DNA from: Candidatus Sulfuritelmatomonas gaucii
GTDB lineage: Bacteria; Acidobacteriota; Terriglobia; Terriglobales; Acidobacteriaceae
DNA length: 47,412 nucleotides
NCBI GenBank assembly: GCA_900290245.1
Contig: OKRB01000108.1
Location: forward strand, 1-47,412
Direction: 5' to 3'
The translations under genes were made by a program, and so were the position numbers. Positions 8,409-17,778 of this stretch are shown here, in pieces; within the stretch, counting starts at the first letter, position 1, and each line of letters begins with the position of its first letter. The notes below the pieces were generated by a model. The model did not search any database. It was not told the origin of the DNA and saw nothing but the letters and a program-made list of their open reading frames with translations.

Positions 8409-8606
8409 TCAGGCGTAGGGAATCATGCGCGCAACCTTCGCGTAGTCGCCATCCGACACCAACACGCTCTTGCCCAGCTTGCGTTTGGTCTTCGGACCCT
8501 TCGACGTAAGGATGTGGCGCGTCTTCGTTTGGCCCCGCATGATTTTGCCGGTGCCGGTCTTCTTGAAGCGCTTGGCCGCGCCGGAATGGGTTTTCAACTT
8601 CGGCAT
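8409..8606 (-). CDS. rpmI: 50S ribosomal protein L35
   Basis: 65 aa, starting at the ATG at 8606 ([18 protein letters not shown]). A longer in-frame reading to 8738 is rejected because the conserved L35 N-terminus begins here. The protein is basic and shows the family pattern [11 protein letters not shown]...KTRHILTSK. It belongs with rplT, but infC, usually directly upstream, is replaced by a divergent bacterioferritin gene. Confidence 0.96.
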   Translation of the reverse strand: MPKLKTHSGAAKRFKKTGTGKIMRGQTKTRHILTSKGPKTKRKLGKSVLVSDGDYAKVARMIPYA

Positions 8607-8715
8607 TGTCTTCTCGTTGTCCTGGTATGGCACGGGCTGAATCGCCCGGCCATGAGCCTGATAGACAGGGATTTGCGTCCCTCTCAAGGCCTCTCTCAGT
8701 ATACAATGATCACCC

Positions 8716-9189
8716 ATGAAGGGAAACTCCAAGGTCATTGAACGGCTGAATCAGGCCCTCCGCGACGAGTTGACGGCGGTCAACCAGTACTTTCTGCATG
8801 CGGAGATGTATGAGAACTGGAAATACGAGCGCCTCGGCCACTTCCTCAAGAAACAATCCATCGACGAAATGCGGCACGCCGAAAAACTCATCGAACGCAT
8901 CTTGTTCCTGGACGGTACGCCGAGCATGCAGCCGCTTGACCTGACCATTGGCAAGAACGTAGATGAGATGATCCAGTCGGACCTCAAGCTCGAACTGGGC
9001 GCCGTAGCTTCCTACAACGAGTCCATCCGCATCTGCGTTGAGAACCGGGACAATGGCTCAAGAGACCTCTTCGTCTCTCTGCTGAAGGATGAAGAAGGCC
9101 ACACGGACTGGCTGGAGGCGCAACTCCACCAGATCAAGGAACTCGGCTACGAACGTTACCTGAGCATGCAGATGGAGGAAGAGGAGTAG
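8716..9189 (+). CDS. bfr: Bacterioferritin
   Basis: 157 aa, the standard length. The ferroxidase ligands are all present: Glu18, Glu51, His54, Glu93, Glu126 and His129. Met52 in DEMRHAE is the residue that binds haem between two subunits, so this is a true bacterioferritin and not a plain ferritin. It forms a 24-subunit cytoplasmic shell that oxidises Fe(II) and stores iron. It is divergent from rpmI with 109 bases between the start codons; a TATACAAT stretch just upstream of the start could be a -10 element. The C-terminus is acidic (MEEEE). Confidence 0.95.
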   Translation: MKGNSKVIERLNQALRDELTAVNQYFLHAEMYENWKYERLGHFLKKQSIDEMRHAEKLIERILFLDGTPSMQPLDLTIGKNVDEMIQSDLKLELGAVASYNESIRICVENRDNGSRDLFVSLLKDEEGHTDWLEAQLHQIKELGYERYLSMQMEEEE

Positions 9190-9196
9190 CGCTGGA

Positions 9197-9305
9197 GCGG
9201 TTCCGGAAATGGTGCATCCGCATTCAGTAGAGTCAAGTCGTCGCGACCCCAGGGAGCGACGACCCTGAGGATCGCTTTCACCGGACACCGTATTTCCGAA
9301 ACCGC
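9197..9305. repeat. 109-base nested inverted repeat between bfr and the VOC gene
   Basis: Terminal arms GCGGTTCCGGAAAT (9197-9210) and ATTTCCGAAACCGC (9292-9305) match with one mismatch. Inside lies a perfect 8-bp palindrome, GTCGTCGC (9237-9244) and GCGACGAC (9256-9263). The element fills almost the whole gap between two convergent genes. It may be a small non-coding mobile element or a bidirectional 3'-end structure; only one copy is in the window. Confidence 0.5.
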
Positions 9306-9306
9306 C

Positions 9307-10236
9307 TTACTCCGCAGGGTCCTCCGCCGTGAACGGTGAGCAACACGGCTTCTCGGTCGCGTGAAAGTTCATCAGCTCCAGCCTGATTCCATCAGGGTCG
9401 TAAAGATTGAGCTGGTATTTGCCGTCGAGGCCGATCTTCGGCGCCTGGTCGTGCCTTCCTGCCAACCGGTCACCCGCCGTAAGCACCTTGTACGCATCCG
9501 GAACGGAAACTTCGCCAATAGAAACATGATCCATAACGCCAAGGGTATTCTGCGACATCGTCGGCGGAATCCCCTTGCCCGGCCCTGCTCCCAGCATGTA
9601 TTCCAGCCAGTCATGGCCGTCGGGAGCCTGCTGGCTCACCCATTCCACCTTGTTGTCGCGCCCACCCCACCAGTACGGACGAAACCCCAACAGATCGCGA
9701 TAAAACGCGTCTTCGGCTGCGCGATCGTGCACGAGGAATCCGGCGTGAATGATGTGATGCCCGATCGCATTCGGCGCATCCACCGGCTTGGGCTGCGCGG
9801 GCGGCTCGATGAATTCGACCTTGTTGCCCTCGGGATCAAGCACTTCGAACCAGCGGCTGCCATCCGACCCGCGCTGCAAGTGCGCTGGCGTCTTCCATCC
9901 CTTCGCTGCCAGATACTTCCGCATCCCCTCCGCGCTCTCCGTGTTCCACGCCGTATGGTCCAGGCGGTTGATGCCCTGGCCCGCGGGTAGCGGCAGCACC
10001 TCAATGAACTGCGTCGCGCTGATCGCGTACCGCACTCCCTGCGGATTCTCGGGATCAGGCAGCTTCGCCGCGCCCACCGTCGCGGTGTAGAAGTGCTCCG
10101 TAGCTGCGGCGTCCGATGAGTACACCGCCAAGTGCGAAATTCCGGTGATCTTAGGCCGCACTGGCCCGTTCTGCGCCAAAGCAGCAGTCACGGCAAAAGC
10201 GGTACCCAAAGCAAGAATGGAGTTTCGAGTCTGCAT
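9307..10236 (-). CDS. Exported protein with two VOC (glyoxalase/dioxygenase-fold) modules
   Basis: 309 aa. A signal peptide (MQTRNSILALGTAFAVTAALA, cut near AQN) is followed by two VOC modules: about 30-150 (begins ITGISHLAVYSSD, ends NKVEFIEPP) and about 160-295 (begins IGHHIIHAGFLVHD, ends DGIRLELMNF). His and Glu at the module ends could be metal ligands. VOC proteins include dioxygenases, glyoxalases and resistance proteins, so the substrate is unknown; export makes an extracytoplasmic lyase or oxygenase role possible. AGGAGA lies six bases before the ATG at 10236. Confidence 0.75.
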   Translation of the reverse strand: MQTRNSILALGTAFAVTAALAQNGPVRPKITGISHLAVYSSDAAATEHFYTATVGAAKLPDPENPQGVRYAISATQFIEVLPLPAGQGINRLDHTAWNTESAEGMRKYLAAKGWKTPAHLQRGSDGSRWFEVLDPEGNKVEFIEPPAQPKPVDAPNAIGHHIIHAGFLVHDRAAEDAFYRDLLGFRPYWWGGRDNKVEWVSQQAPDGHDWLEYMLGAGPGKGIPPTMSQNTLGVMDHVSIGEVSVPDAYKVLTAGDRLAGRHDQAPKIGLDGKYQLNLYDPDGIRLELMNFHATEKPCCSPFTAEDPAE

Positions 10237-10346
10237 CGCAATTCTCCTTACGATTCCTGGAGCCTCCTAACGATAAATCGATTTCTAGCGGCGCGCAAAC
10301 GGCGGCGCCAGTGCCTCTTCTAAAATGCTCTGGGAGAACTACCGCC

Positions 10347-12239
10347 ATGTTCAGCCGAAGATCGTTCCTTGGCGCACTGCCTGCGTTGTACAGCTTCATC
10401 AGAATGCCGCGTCTCTCGGCCGCAGCCATGGCCAAATCCGGGCGCGAGTACCACGTTTCGACGGCGGGGAACGACAAGCACGACGGCTCATCTTCCAGGC
10501 CCTTGCGAACCATCTCCGCGGCCGCGGCGCGCGCCAATCCCGGTGACACCATCACTGTTCATGCAGGCACTTATCGCGAGCGGGTTTCACCTCCGCGCGG
10601 CGGCGCGTCCGACGCCAATCGAATCGTCTACCAGGCCGCGCCCGGCGAGCGCGTCGTCATCACCGGGGCTGAAGTCATCAAGGGATGGGCGCGCGTTAAG
10701 GACGACGTGTGGAAAGTGGCCGTCCCCAACCACTTGTTCGGAAGCTTCAATCCATACAACGACGTGATCCACGGCGATTGGTTCGATCCCATGGGGCGCG
10801 TGCATCACACGGGAGCGGTCTACCTCAATGGTGACTGGTTCGTCGAGGCAGCGGCGCTTGACAGCGTTTTGCAAACCCCCGCCGATCCTCCGCTCTGGTT
10901 CGCGCAAGTCGAGAGCGATAACACCACCATCTGGGCGCAGTTCAAAGGCGTCGATCCAAATCAGCAGCTAACCGAAATCAACGTCCGACAGACGGTGTGT
11001 TATCCGGAAAAGACCGGCATCGACTACATCACCGTTCGCGGCTTCGATCTCTGCCAGGCGGCAACTCCGTGGGCGCCGCCGACGGCCGAGCAGATCGGCA
11101 TCATCGGCCCCCACTGGAGCAAGGGCTGGATCATCGAAAACAACAGCATTCATCATTCAATTTGCTGCGGCGTCTCGCTCGGTAAATACGGCGACCAGTG
11201 GGATAACACATCGGCCAACAGCGCCGAAGGTTACGTCAAGACGATTGAGCGCGCGCGGCAATCGGGCTGGTCGAAGGAGAAGATCGGCCATCACATCGTG
11301 CGCAACAACACCATCTCCCACTGCGAGCAGACGGGGATTGTGGGCAGCCTCGGCTCCGTGTTCAGCACGGTCACGGGCAACACCATCCACGACATCCACG
11401 TGCTGCGGCAATTCTCCGGCGCTGAAATCGCGGGCATCAAGTTCCATGCGGCGATCGATGTTGAGATCAGCCACAACTATATCGATCGAACCTACCGCGG
11501 AATCTGGCTCGACTGGATGGCGCAGGGAACCCACGTTTCCGGGAACCTGTTCCACGACAGCCAATCCGAAGACCTCTTCGTCGAAGTCGATCACGGCCCG
11601 TTCATTGTGGATCACAATCTGTTCTTGTCGAAAAAATCGCTGCACATCAACTCGCAGGGGGGCGCATACGCCCACAACCTCTTTTGCGGCGGCCTGGGGC
11701 TGAACCGTTTCGACAGCCGGATGACGCCGTACATGCAGCCGCATTCGACCCAGGTAGTCGGCTACCACGACAATCCCTGCGGCGACATGCGCTTCTTCAA
11801 TAATGTCTTCGCGCAAGGCGGCGACCTGTCGCCTTACAGCGCCGCCACCCCGCTGCCCATGCAGCTTGCGGGAAACGTATTTCTAAAGGGTGCGCAACCC
11901 TGCTCGCAGGAGGCGAATCCCCTCCTGCTGCCTCAGTTCGACCCAAACATTCAACTCATCGAGAAGAGCGACGGTTACTACCTCGAGATCACCCTCGATG
12001 GCGCGTGGGCTGCGGCCCGGCGCCGCAAGCTCGTCACCAGTGATCTGCTTGACCTCGCGCTGATTCCGAAGCTCCCTTTTGAGCGCGCCGACGGTACACC
12101 CGTCCGCCTCGATACCGACTTCAACGGCGCAAAACGCGATCGCGAGAATCCGTTCCCAGGCCCATTTGAGCGCCCCGATGGCGGCAGGATTTTGATCAGG
12201 CTTTTTGCTCCCACGGCGGGACCGGAAACTACCGGCTGA
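10347..12239 (+). CDS. Tat-exported parallel beta-helix glycoside hydrolase, GH141-like
   Basis: 630 aa from the ATG at 10347, chosen because GGGAGA lies nine bases upstream and the next residues are a Tat signal (FSRRSFLGALPAL). The mature protein opens with the right-handed beta-helix pattern YHVSTAGNDKHDGSSSRP...RTISAAAA..ANPGDTITVHAGTYRE. Later come EVIKGW, DVWKVAVPN, FNPYND and many NN-type turns (RNNTISHCEQTG, VTGNTIHDIH, ISHNYIDRTYRG). This layout and length match GH141, a family with alpha-L-fucosidase and xylanase members. The family call is from pattern recognition; a generic pectate-lyase-like helix protein is the alternative. It opens the glycan region. Confidence 0.7.
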   Translation: MFSRRSFLGALPALYSFIRMPRLSAAAMAKSGREYHVSTAGNDKHDGSSSRPLRTISAAAARANPGDTITVHAGTYRERVSPPRGGASDANRIVYQAAPGERVVITGAEVIKGWARVKDDVWKVAVPNHLFGSFNPYNDVIHGDWFDPMGRVHHTGAVYLNGDWFVEAAALDSVLQTPADPPLWFAQVESDNTTIWAQFKGVDPNQQLTEINVRQTVCYPEKTGIDYITVRGFDLCQAATPWAPPTAEQIGIIGPHWSKGWIIENNSIHHSICCGVSLGKYGDQWDNTSANSAEGYVKTIERARQSGWSKEKIGHHIVRNNTISHCEQTGIVGSLGSVFSTVTGNTIHDIHVLRQFSGAEIAGIKFHAAIDVEISHNYIDRTYRGIWLDWMAQGTHVSGNLFHDSQSEDLFVEVDHGPFIVDHNLFLSKKSLHINSQGGAYAHNLFCGGLGLNRFDSRMTPYMQPHSTQVVGYHDNPCGDMRFFNNVFAQGGDLSPYSAATPLPMQLAGNVFLKGAQPCSQEANPLLLPQFDPNIQLIEKSDGYYLEITLDGAWAAARRRKLVTSDLLDLALIPKLPFERADGTPVRLDTDFNGAKRDRENPFPGPFERPDGGRILIRLFAPTAGPETTG

Positions 12240-12326
12240 AGCCGCACTAACGCGCCGACATGCATGAGCGTATCCCATTGAGTTGATTCAGGAAGATACC
12301 CGAAAGAATCGATTCGAAAATAACCC

Positions 12327-12356
12327 TTGACAGCCCTCCGGCAGGTTTGAAAAGAT
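12327..12356 (+). promoter_or_regulatory. Candidate sigma-70 promoter of the first TonB receptor
   Basis: A perfect -35 box TTGACA (12327-12332), a 17-base spacer, then the -10-like AAAAGA/AAAGAT at 12350-12356. It gives a leader of about 105 bases before the ATG at 12467, where AGGAGG (12456-12461) is an ideal ribosome site. The -10 is weak. Confidence 0.45.
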
Positions 12357-12466
12357 GCTTCACGGTCGTGGTCTGACCACTCCGCGCACCCGTATACGTT
12401 TCCAGACACATCGAGAATTGCGACACCCTGGTGCGCGCACTAGGTCCCAAACCTTAGGAGGCAAGA

Positions 12467-15400
12467 ATGCAAAGCATCTATCCGAAGCACCCCGCGCAGC
12501 GCGTCCATGCTGCATCGGGGCGGAAGTTCAGTGCCGTCATCACCGCCTGCCTGGCCGTGTTGATCGCCATCGTTCTGGCGCCCTCGTCTCTACACGCGCA
12601 AATCGCAGGCACCGCCAATATCCAGGGCACGGTCACCGATTCAACCGGCGCCGTGGTATCGGACGCCAACATTACGCTCACCGATGAGGCGACGCAGGTC
12701 AAGCGCACAAGTAAGAGCGATAACAGCGGTGTGTATCTCTTTCCCGGCGTTCCGGTGGGCACCTATGACGTAACGGTCACTGCAACCGGGTTCAAAACGT
12801 ACCAGCAAAAGGGAATTGTTCTCGAGGTCGGCAGCAGCATCAGCGTCAACCCGAGCCTCTCCGTCGGCACCCAATCGCAGACTGTCGAAGTCCAGGCCGA
12901 AGCTCTCGCCCTGCAGACTGAAGACGCCACATTCAAGCAGACCATCGACCACAGCGCCGTGACCGAAATGCCGCTCAACGGCCGGCAAATGACGGCGCTG
13001 ATCAATGCTTCCGGCGGCTCAAATATCGCTCCCGCTGGCGACTTTACCGGCAGCAAATACTCCTACCAGACCATTTCCGTTTCCATCGCAGGAGGCGGAG
13101 GTAATACCACTCTGTGGCGCTTCGATGGCGGCGACAACCAGGACTACATGGCCAACGGCAACCTGCCTTATCCTTTTCCAGATGCAGTCGCCGAGTTCAG
13201 CGTGGAATCGACGGACCTGGGCGCGCAAGACGGTGGACACGTGGGCGGCATGGTCAACGTCGTCACCCAATCGGGAACGAACCAGTACCACGGAGAAGGC
13301 TTCGAGTTCATTCGCAACAACTACCTCGATGCTACAAATTTCTTTTCAAGCTGCACTCCGGTGCCCCCCGCTACCACCTGCTCACCGAAAGACACGCTGC
13401 ACCAGAATCAGTTCGGTGGTACGTTCGGCGGCCCGATCAAGCACAGCAAGATGTTCGCGTTCGCGGCCTACCAGCGTTGGATAGCCGATCAAACACAGGC
13501 AAGCACATCAGCCACCGTACCCACGGCAGCCAATCTGAATGGCGATTGGTCAGTGACCGATGGCGTTCCCGGCCCAATTGGCACCCCCGCCGCGTCGCAA
13601 CCTAAGGACAACCTTTGTAATTCAAGCGGTCTTGCGGTCCAAATGTTGGACCCACTCACCGGTACAGCGCTCGCTGGAAACAAATATCCAACCAAGCCGA
13701 CCTACAGTGCGCCGGCCCTGGCATTGGACGCCTACCTGCCAACACCCAATGCGGTAACAGACCCAAACAACTGCGGGTTTGTCCGCTATTCCATCCCCTA
13801 CGCGGTGACTGACAACCAGTTTGTCACGAGGGTCGACTACACCGTCAGCCCAAAACAGAACATCTACGGCCGGTATTTTGTTGACGGCTACCAGTTCCCT
13901 GCCTACTTTGATCAACACAACATCCTCATCACCACGCAATCGGGAAACATTGAGCGCGTCCAGACCTTCACGCTTGGCGACGCATACACCATCACGCCCA
14001 ACCTCGTAAACGCGGCGCACATTTCCATTCTTCGGCGCGTCGACAACCGTGGATACAATGCCAACGACATTAATGCCGCCAAGCTGGGCGTCAACGTTTA
14101 TCAAGTGGTACCGAACGGCCTGCAAATGACTGAAGGCAAGTTCTCCATCGGCGGCGGCACCAATTCTGTGGCTCACTTCAACGACAACACCGGGTCCATC
14201 GACGACGATGTGACCTGGGTTCGCGGCAAGCACCAGATCGCGTTCGGGGGCGAATGGGTGCAGAACCAGCTCAATATCGGCAACGTCTATGAGGGCAACG
14301 GCATCTTCACCTTCAACGGCGAATACAGCGGCAGTGGACCCAAAGGGGGCAGCACCATTGGCGACCAGAACCTGGACTTCCTGATGGGAACCCTGGGATC
14401 GTCGAGCCCATTCCAGCAGAGCAAAAAGCAGCAGAACGCGCTGCGCGGGCCGATCCCCAGCCTCTATGTTCAGGACACATACCATGCCACTCATCGCCTG
14501 ACACTTGTTGGAGGCCTGCGCTGGGGCCCCAACATCATGCCTTACGACTATTTCAACCGCGGAGTGGTGTTCAACCAGGCCGACTTCCTCGCCAACAAGA
14601 CCAGCACCGTGTACCCCAACGCCCCCGCCGGTGCCCTCTACTACGGCGACGCGGGCGTGAGCCGCCAATTCACCAAGAATTCCTACTTGCAGTTCTCGCC
14701 CAACCTCGGTGCATCGTTCGATCCGGTTGGCGACGGAAAGACCGTCGTGCGCGGGGGTCTGGCATTGATGTACGACAATCCGAATTTCTTCACAGCGCAG
14801 CGCAACCAGCAGAACCCGCCTTTTGCTACTGCCGTCACAAACGCGCAGGCACCGGGCAGCTCGAATCCTGTACCTTTCGCCGCTCCCTGGTCAGTGGGAA
14901 CCTTCACTTCGAGCCCATTCCCGCAGCCGGCCGTCCCAACGCCGTCACAAGCACTGTTCTTCGCTCAGTCTCAGTTCATCGTGACGGTGCAGCAGTTCAA
15001 ACCGGCCTACACCATCCAGTGGACTCTGAGCATTCAGCGTGAATTCGGCCACGGCTGGCAAGCGCAGGTTGACTACATCGGCAACACGACTCGCCACGAT
15101 CCCGTTGGCTATCCGTTCGATCCGGCCGTCTTTATCCCTGGCGTTTGGGGAGCGAACGGAACAGGCTGCGCCGGAATCGTCACCACGGGGCCGGCAGCGG
15201 TGAAAGCGGGCGCCGCAGGAACCAACTGCTCCACGACCTCGAACCAGACGTCGCGATTCCTTTTGACGACGGAGGATCCCACCGGCACAAATTCGTCCGG
15301 TAGCGCCGTCGGCGGCAATCAATATCTTGGTGGCGGGGCCGGATCGGTCATCGTTGGCGATTCGGCTACGGCCAACTACAACGGCCTGATCAGCTCCATC

Positions 15401-16183
15401 AATCACCGCCTGGCGGGCAATTTCAGTTTGTTCGCCAACTGGACGTGGTCGAAGTGTCTTGACATTGAAGACGCCCAGGGCGACCTCGCCGGCACAACGG
15501 TCGAGAATCCTAGTAATCTCGCCATGGATTACGGCCCATGCGGCTCCGATTACCGGCACATCGAGAATGTCTCGCTCGTCGCCACGAGCGCCTTCAAAAA
15601 TCACCTCAACCGCTTTGAGAGGCTGTTGGCCGATGGCTGGGAGCTGGCCCCGCTCATTCACGTTCAAAGCGGCGAGCCCTTCACCGTCACTTCGGGTCAG
15701 GATAACTCTCTCACTGACGTAGGCAACGACCGTCCAAACCTCGTGGCCGGCGTGAATCCCTACGCCGAGGCAAAGTTTCACAATGCCACCGGCGAAGCCA
15801 ATCGCGAGTTCCTAAATCCAGCGGCCTTCGCCCAAGTCTGGCAAACCGCCGGGTGCGCTTCGGCCACGGCCAACGCCTGCCCTGCCTTGGGTACCTATGG
15901 AAATATCAGCAAGAATTCTTTCAGGGGACCGAGTTCGCTGCAGTTCGACGCCCAGATCTCGCGCATCTTCGTCATCCACGAGAACTGGACGACCACGCTC
16001 CGGCTCGAGGCGTTCAATGTGCTGAACCATCCCGACTTCAACGCTCCATCCGGCACAACAACCGGCTCGCTTCCCGGAAACTCCGGAAGCGCCGCCGCTC
16101 TTACGTCCTCGACCTTCGGTCAGGTCTCGTCCACCTTGAACCAGGCCCGCGTCTTTCAGGGCAGTGTCAAGGTCAACTTCTAA
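12467..16183 (+). CDS. Oar-type TonB-dependent receptor with carboxypeptidase-regulatory-like domain (1)
   Basis: 1238 aa. The N-terminal signal has its hydrophobic core at about 22-40 with a likely cut after LHA. A carboxypeptidase-regulatory-like beta-sandwich follows (about 48-135: GTVTDSTGAVVSDANITLTD...PGVPVGTYDVTVTATGF), then a plug (about 140-280) and a long beta-barrel ending in the outer-membrane sorting residue Phe (SVKVNF). Such receptors import large ligands, often glycan fragments, across the outer membrane using TonB energy. It follows the GH141-like gene and is followed by a Tat oxidoreductase. It is shorter than the two paralogues at 18973 and 24760. Ligand is not readable from sequence. 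Confidence 0.9.
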   Translation: MQSIYPKHPAQRVHAASGRKFSAVITACLAVLIAIVLAPSSLHAQIAGTANIQGTVTDSTGAVVSDANITLTDEATQVKRTSKSDNSGVYLFPGVPVGTYDVTVTATGFKTYQQKGIVLEVGSSISVNPSLSVGTQSQTVEVQAEALALQTEDATFKQTIDHSAVTEMPLNGRQMTALINASGGSNIAPAGDFTGSKYSYQTISVSIAGGGGNTTLWRFDGGDNQDYMANGNLPYPFPDAVAEFSVESTDLGAQDGGHVGGMVNVVTQSGTNQYHGEGFEFIRNNYLDATNFFSSCTPVPPATTCSPKDTLHQNQFGGTFGGPIKHSKMFAFAAYQRWIADQTQASTSATVPTAANLNGDWSVTDGVPGPIGTPAASQPKDNLCNSSGLAVQMLDPLTGTALAGNKYPTKPTYSAPALALDAYLPTPNAVTDPNNCGFVRYSIPYAVTDNQFVTRVDYTVSPKQNIYGRYFVDGYQFPAYFDQHNILITTQSGNIERVQTFTLGDAYTITPNLVNAAHISILRRVDNRGYNANDINAAKLGVNVYQVVPNGLQMTEGKFSIGGGTNSVAHFNDNTGSIDDDVTWVRGKHQIAFGGEWVQNQLNIGNVYEGNGIFTFNGEYSGSGPKGGSTIGDQNLDFLMGTLGSSSPFQQSKKQQNALRGPIPSLYVQDTYHATHRLTLVGGLRWGPNIMPYDYFNRGVVFNQADFLANKTSTVYPNAPAGALYYGDAGVSRQFTKNSYLQFSPNLGASFDPVGDGKTVVRGGLALMYDNPNFFTAQRNQQNPPFATAVTNAQAPGSSNPVPFAAPWSVGTFTSSPFPQPAVPTPSQALFFAQSQFIVTVQQFKPAYTIQWTLSIQREFGHGWQAQVDYIGNTTRHDPVGYPFDPAVFIPGVWGANGTGCAGIVTTGPAAVKAGAAGTNCSTTSNQTSRFLLTTEDPTGTNSSGSAVGGNQYLGGGAGSVIVGDSATANYNGLISSINHRLAGNFSLFANWTWSKCLDIEDAQGDLAGTTVENPSNLAMDYGPCGSDYRHIENVSLVATSAFKNHLNRFERLLADGWELAPLIHVQSGEPFTVTSGQDNSLTDVGNDRPNLVAGVNPYAEAKFHNATGEANREFLNPAAFAQVWQTAGCASATANACPALGTYGNISKNSFRGPSSLQFDAQISRIFVIHENWTTTLRLEAFNVLNHPDFNAPSGTTTGSLPGNSGSAAALTSSTFGQVSSTLNQARVFQGSVKVNF

Positions 16184-16209
16184 GCTGCCGGATAAATTGT
16201 TTTTGACAA

Positions 16210-16251
16210 TGGGCGCCCCGGATCCTGATTCTGGGATTTCCGAGGCGCCCA
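16210..16251 (+). terminator. Terminator after TonB receptor 1
   Basis: Arms TGGGCGCC (16210-16217) and GGCGCCCA (16244-16251) followed by ATTTTAG. The loop is long (26 bases). A small ATTGT-TTTTG-ACAAT hairpin (16196-16210) lies just before it. Confidence 0.6.
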
Positions 16252-16349
16252 ATTTTAGTCCGCGACCATTAGAAATTGCGGAGCACTTTCTGCCACTCAC
16301 ATCCCGAGACTACAATTTCACCTGCAAGCCAACCTCCGAGGGACACATC

Positions 16350-17705
16350 ATGGAATCGAATCCGAACAATCGCAGAGAGTTTTTGAAAGCCGGCAGCGCG
16401 GCATTGGCCGCAACCGCGGTCTCGTGGAACGCCAGGAGCTACGCGCAGATTATGGGCTCGAACGATCGCGTCGGAGTGGGCATTGTGGGCTGCGGTGATC
16501 GCATGAAGGGCGGCGATCTCCCCGCCTTTCATGCGAACGCCAAGGACATGAACTTCCAGATCGTGGCTGTGTCGGACATCTGGAGCCACCGCCGAGACGA
16601 AGGCGCCGACTTCATCGAGAAGCTCTGTGGCAATCGGCCCGATCCAGTCCGCAATAACGACGAGTTGTATTCGCGCAAGGATGTCGACGCGGTGATCATC
16701 GCCACGGCCGACTTTCAGCACGCCTATCACGGCGCTGAAGCCGTGAATGCCGGCCGCGATACCTACGTGGAAAAGCCCATCGCGCACACCATGGCGGACG
16801 CCCGCATGATTCGCGCCGCTGTGAAGAAGAGCGGCAAAATTGTGCAGGTGGGCACGCAGCGCCGATCCACGCCCGCCTATCAAAAGGCCGCCGAGTACAT
16901 CAAGTCAGGCCAGTTTGGCGACATCGTGATGGTGGAGATGACGTGGAACGTCAACCAGCCGGGCCGCTGGCGCCGCCCCGACGTCGTCCTTCTGCTGAAA
17001 GAAGAAGACACGGACTGGAAGCGCTATTCGCTCGGCAGGAACATGGGGCCGTTTGACGCCCGCAAGTATCTTGAGTTCCGCCTCTTCTGGCCCTTTTCTT
17101 CCGGAATTCCCGACCAGTGGTTAGTCCACCAAATCGATACAGTGCACTGGTTCACAGGCCTGCCCCACCCGCGCTCCTGCGTGGCCAACGGCGGCATCTA
17201 CCTTTGGAAAGACGGCCGCACCAACTGGGACACCATGACCGCAGTCTTTGATTACGGCCCGCTCGACGACCCCAGCAAGGGCTTCCAGGTGCAGTACTCC
17301 TCGCGCTTCACCAACTCCGCGGGCGGTGTCAAGGAGCTTTACTACTCCAACGGCGGCATGCTCGACATGTCGAAGCAGACCGTGAGCCCGACCGGTGGTC
17401 TGACCGCGCGGTTCGCCGCTGAGATGAATATGAAGCCAAACCTGCTGCCCAGCTTTTCGCTGCTGGAAAAGACCGAAGCAATGGCCACCGATGCCGACAC
17501 CCACGGCGATCCCGAGACTGCGGCGAACATGCGCAACTGGATGGAGTGTGTGCGCTCGCGCAAGACTCCCAACGCACCCATCGATGCGGGATACAGCCAC
17601 TCCATCGCACTGTGCATGAACGTCGCCGCCATTCAGACCGGCCTCAAGGTCACCTTCGACGACAAGACCCAGCAAGTCCTGGCCGGCGGCAAGGTCTTCG
17701 CTTGA
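16350..17705 (+). CDS. Tat-exported Gfo/Idh/MocA family oxidoreductase
   Basis: 451 aa from the ATG at 16350, chosen because GAGGGA lies six bases upstream and a Tat signal starts here (NRREFLKAGSAALAATA). The NAD(P)-binding Rossmann motif GVGIVGCGDRMKG is at about 42-54; EKP (Glu141-Lys142-Pro143), the family signature with the catalytic lysine, is in YVEKPIAHTMAD. A C-terminal alpha/beta domain follows. These enzymes oxidise, reduce or hydrolyse sugars; Tat export of a folded, cofactor-loaded enzyme is typical for periplasmic members. Its stop is 73 bases before the DUF6807 gene, likely its functional partner. Confidence 0.9.
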   Translation: MESNPNNRREFLKAGSAALAATAVSWNARSYAQIMGSNDRVGVGIVGCGDRMKGGDLPAFHANAKDMNFQIVAVSDIWSHRRDEGADFIEKLCGNRPDPVRNNDELYSRKDVDAVIIATADFQHAYHGAEAVNAGRDTYVEKPIAHTMADARMIRAAVKKSGKIVQVGTQRRSTPAYQKAAEYIKSGQFGDIVMVEMTWNVNQPGRWRRPDVVLLLKEEDTDWKRYSLGRNMGPFDARKYLEFRLFWPFSSGIPDQWLVHQIDTVHWFTGLPHPRSCVANGGIYLWKDGRTNWDTMTAVFDYGPLDDPSKGFQVQYSSRFTNSAGGVKELYYSNGGMLDMSKQTVSPTGGLTARFAAEMNMKPNLLPSFSLLEKTEAMATDADTHGDPETAANMRNWMECVRSRKTPNAPIDAGYSHSIALCMNVAAIQTGLKVTFDDKTQQVLAGGKVFA

Positions 17706-17710
17706 GGGGC

Positions 17711-17764
17711 ACGGGCTTCAGCCCGTTCAGCAACTGCATAAAAGCTGTTTGGGGCTTCAGCCCC
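17711..17764. repeat. Pair of GGGC-TTCA-GCCC hairpins
   Basis: ACGGGC-TTCA-GCCCGT (17711-17726) and GGGGC-TTCA-GCCCC (17751-17764) form two short hairpins with the same tetraloop in the 73-base gap between the oxidoreductase and the DUF6807 gene. The second lies directly before the AGAGGG ribosome site. They may be dispersed repeats or an intercistronic structure. Confidence 0.55.
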
Positions 17765-17778
17765 AGAGGGCTCACGTC

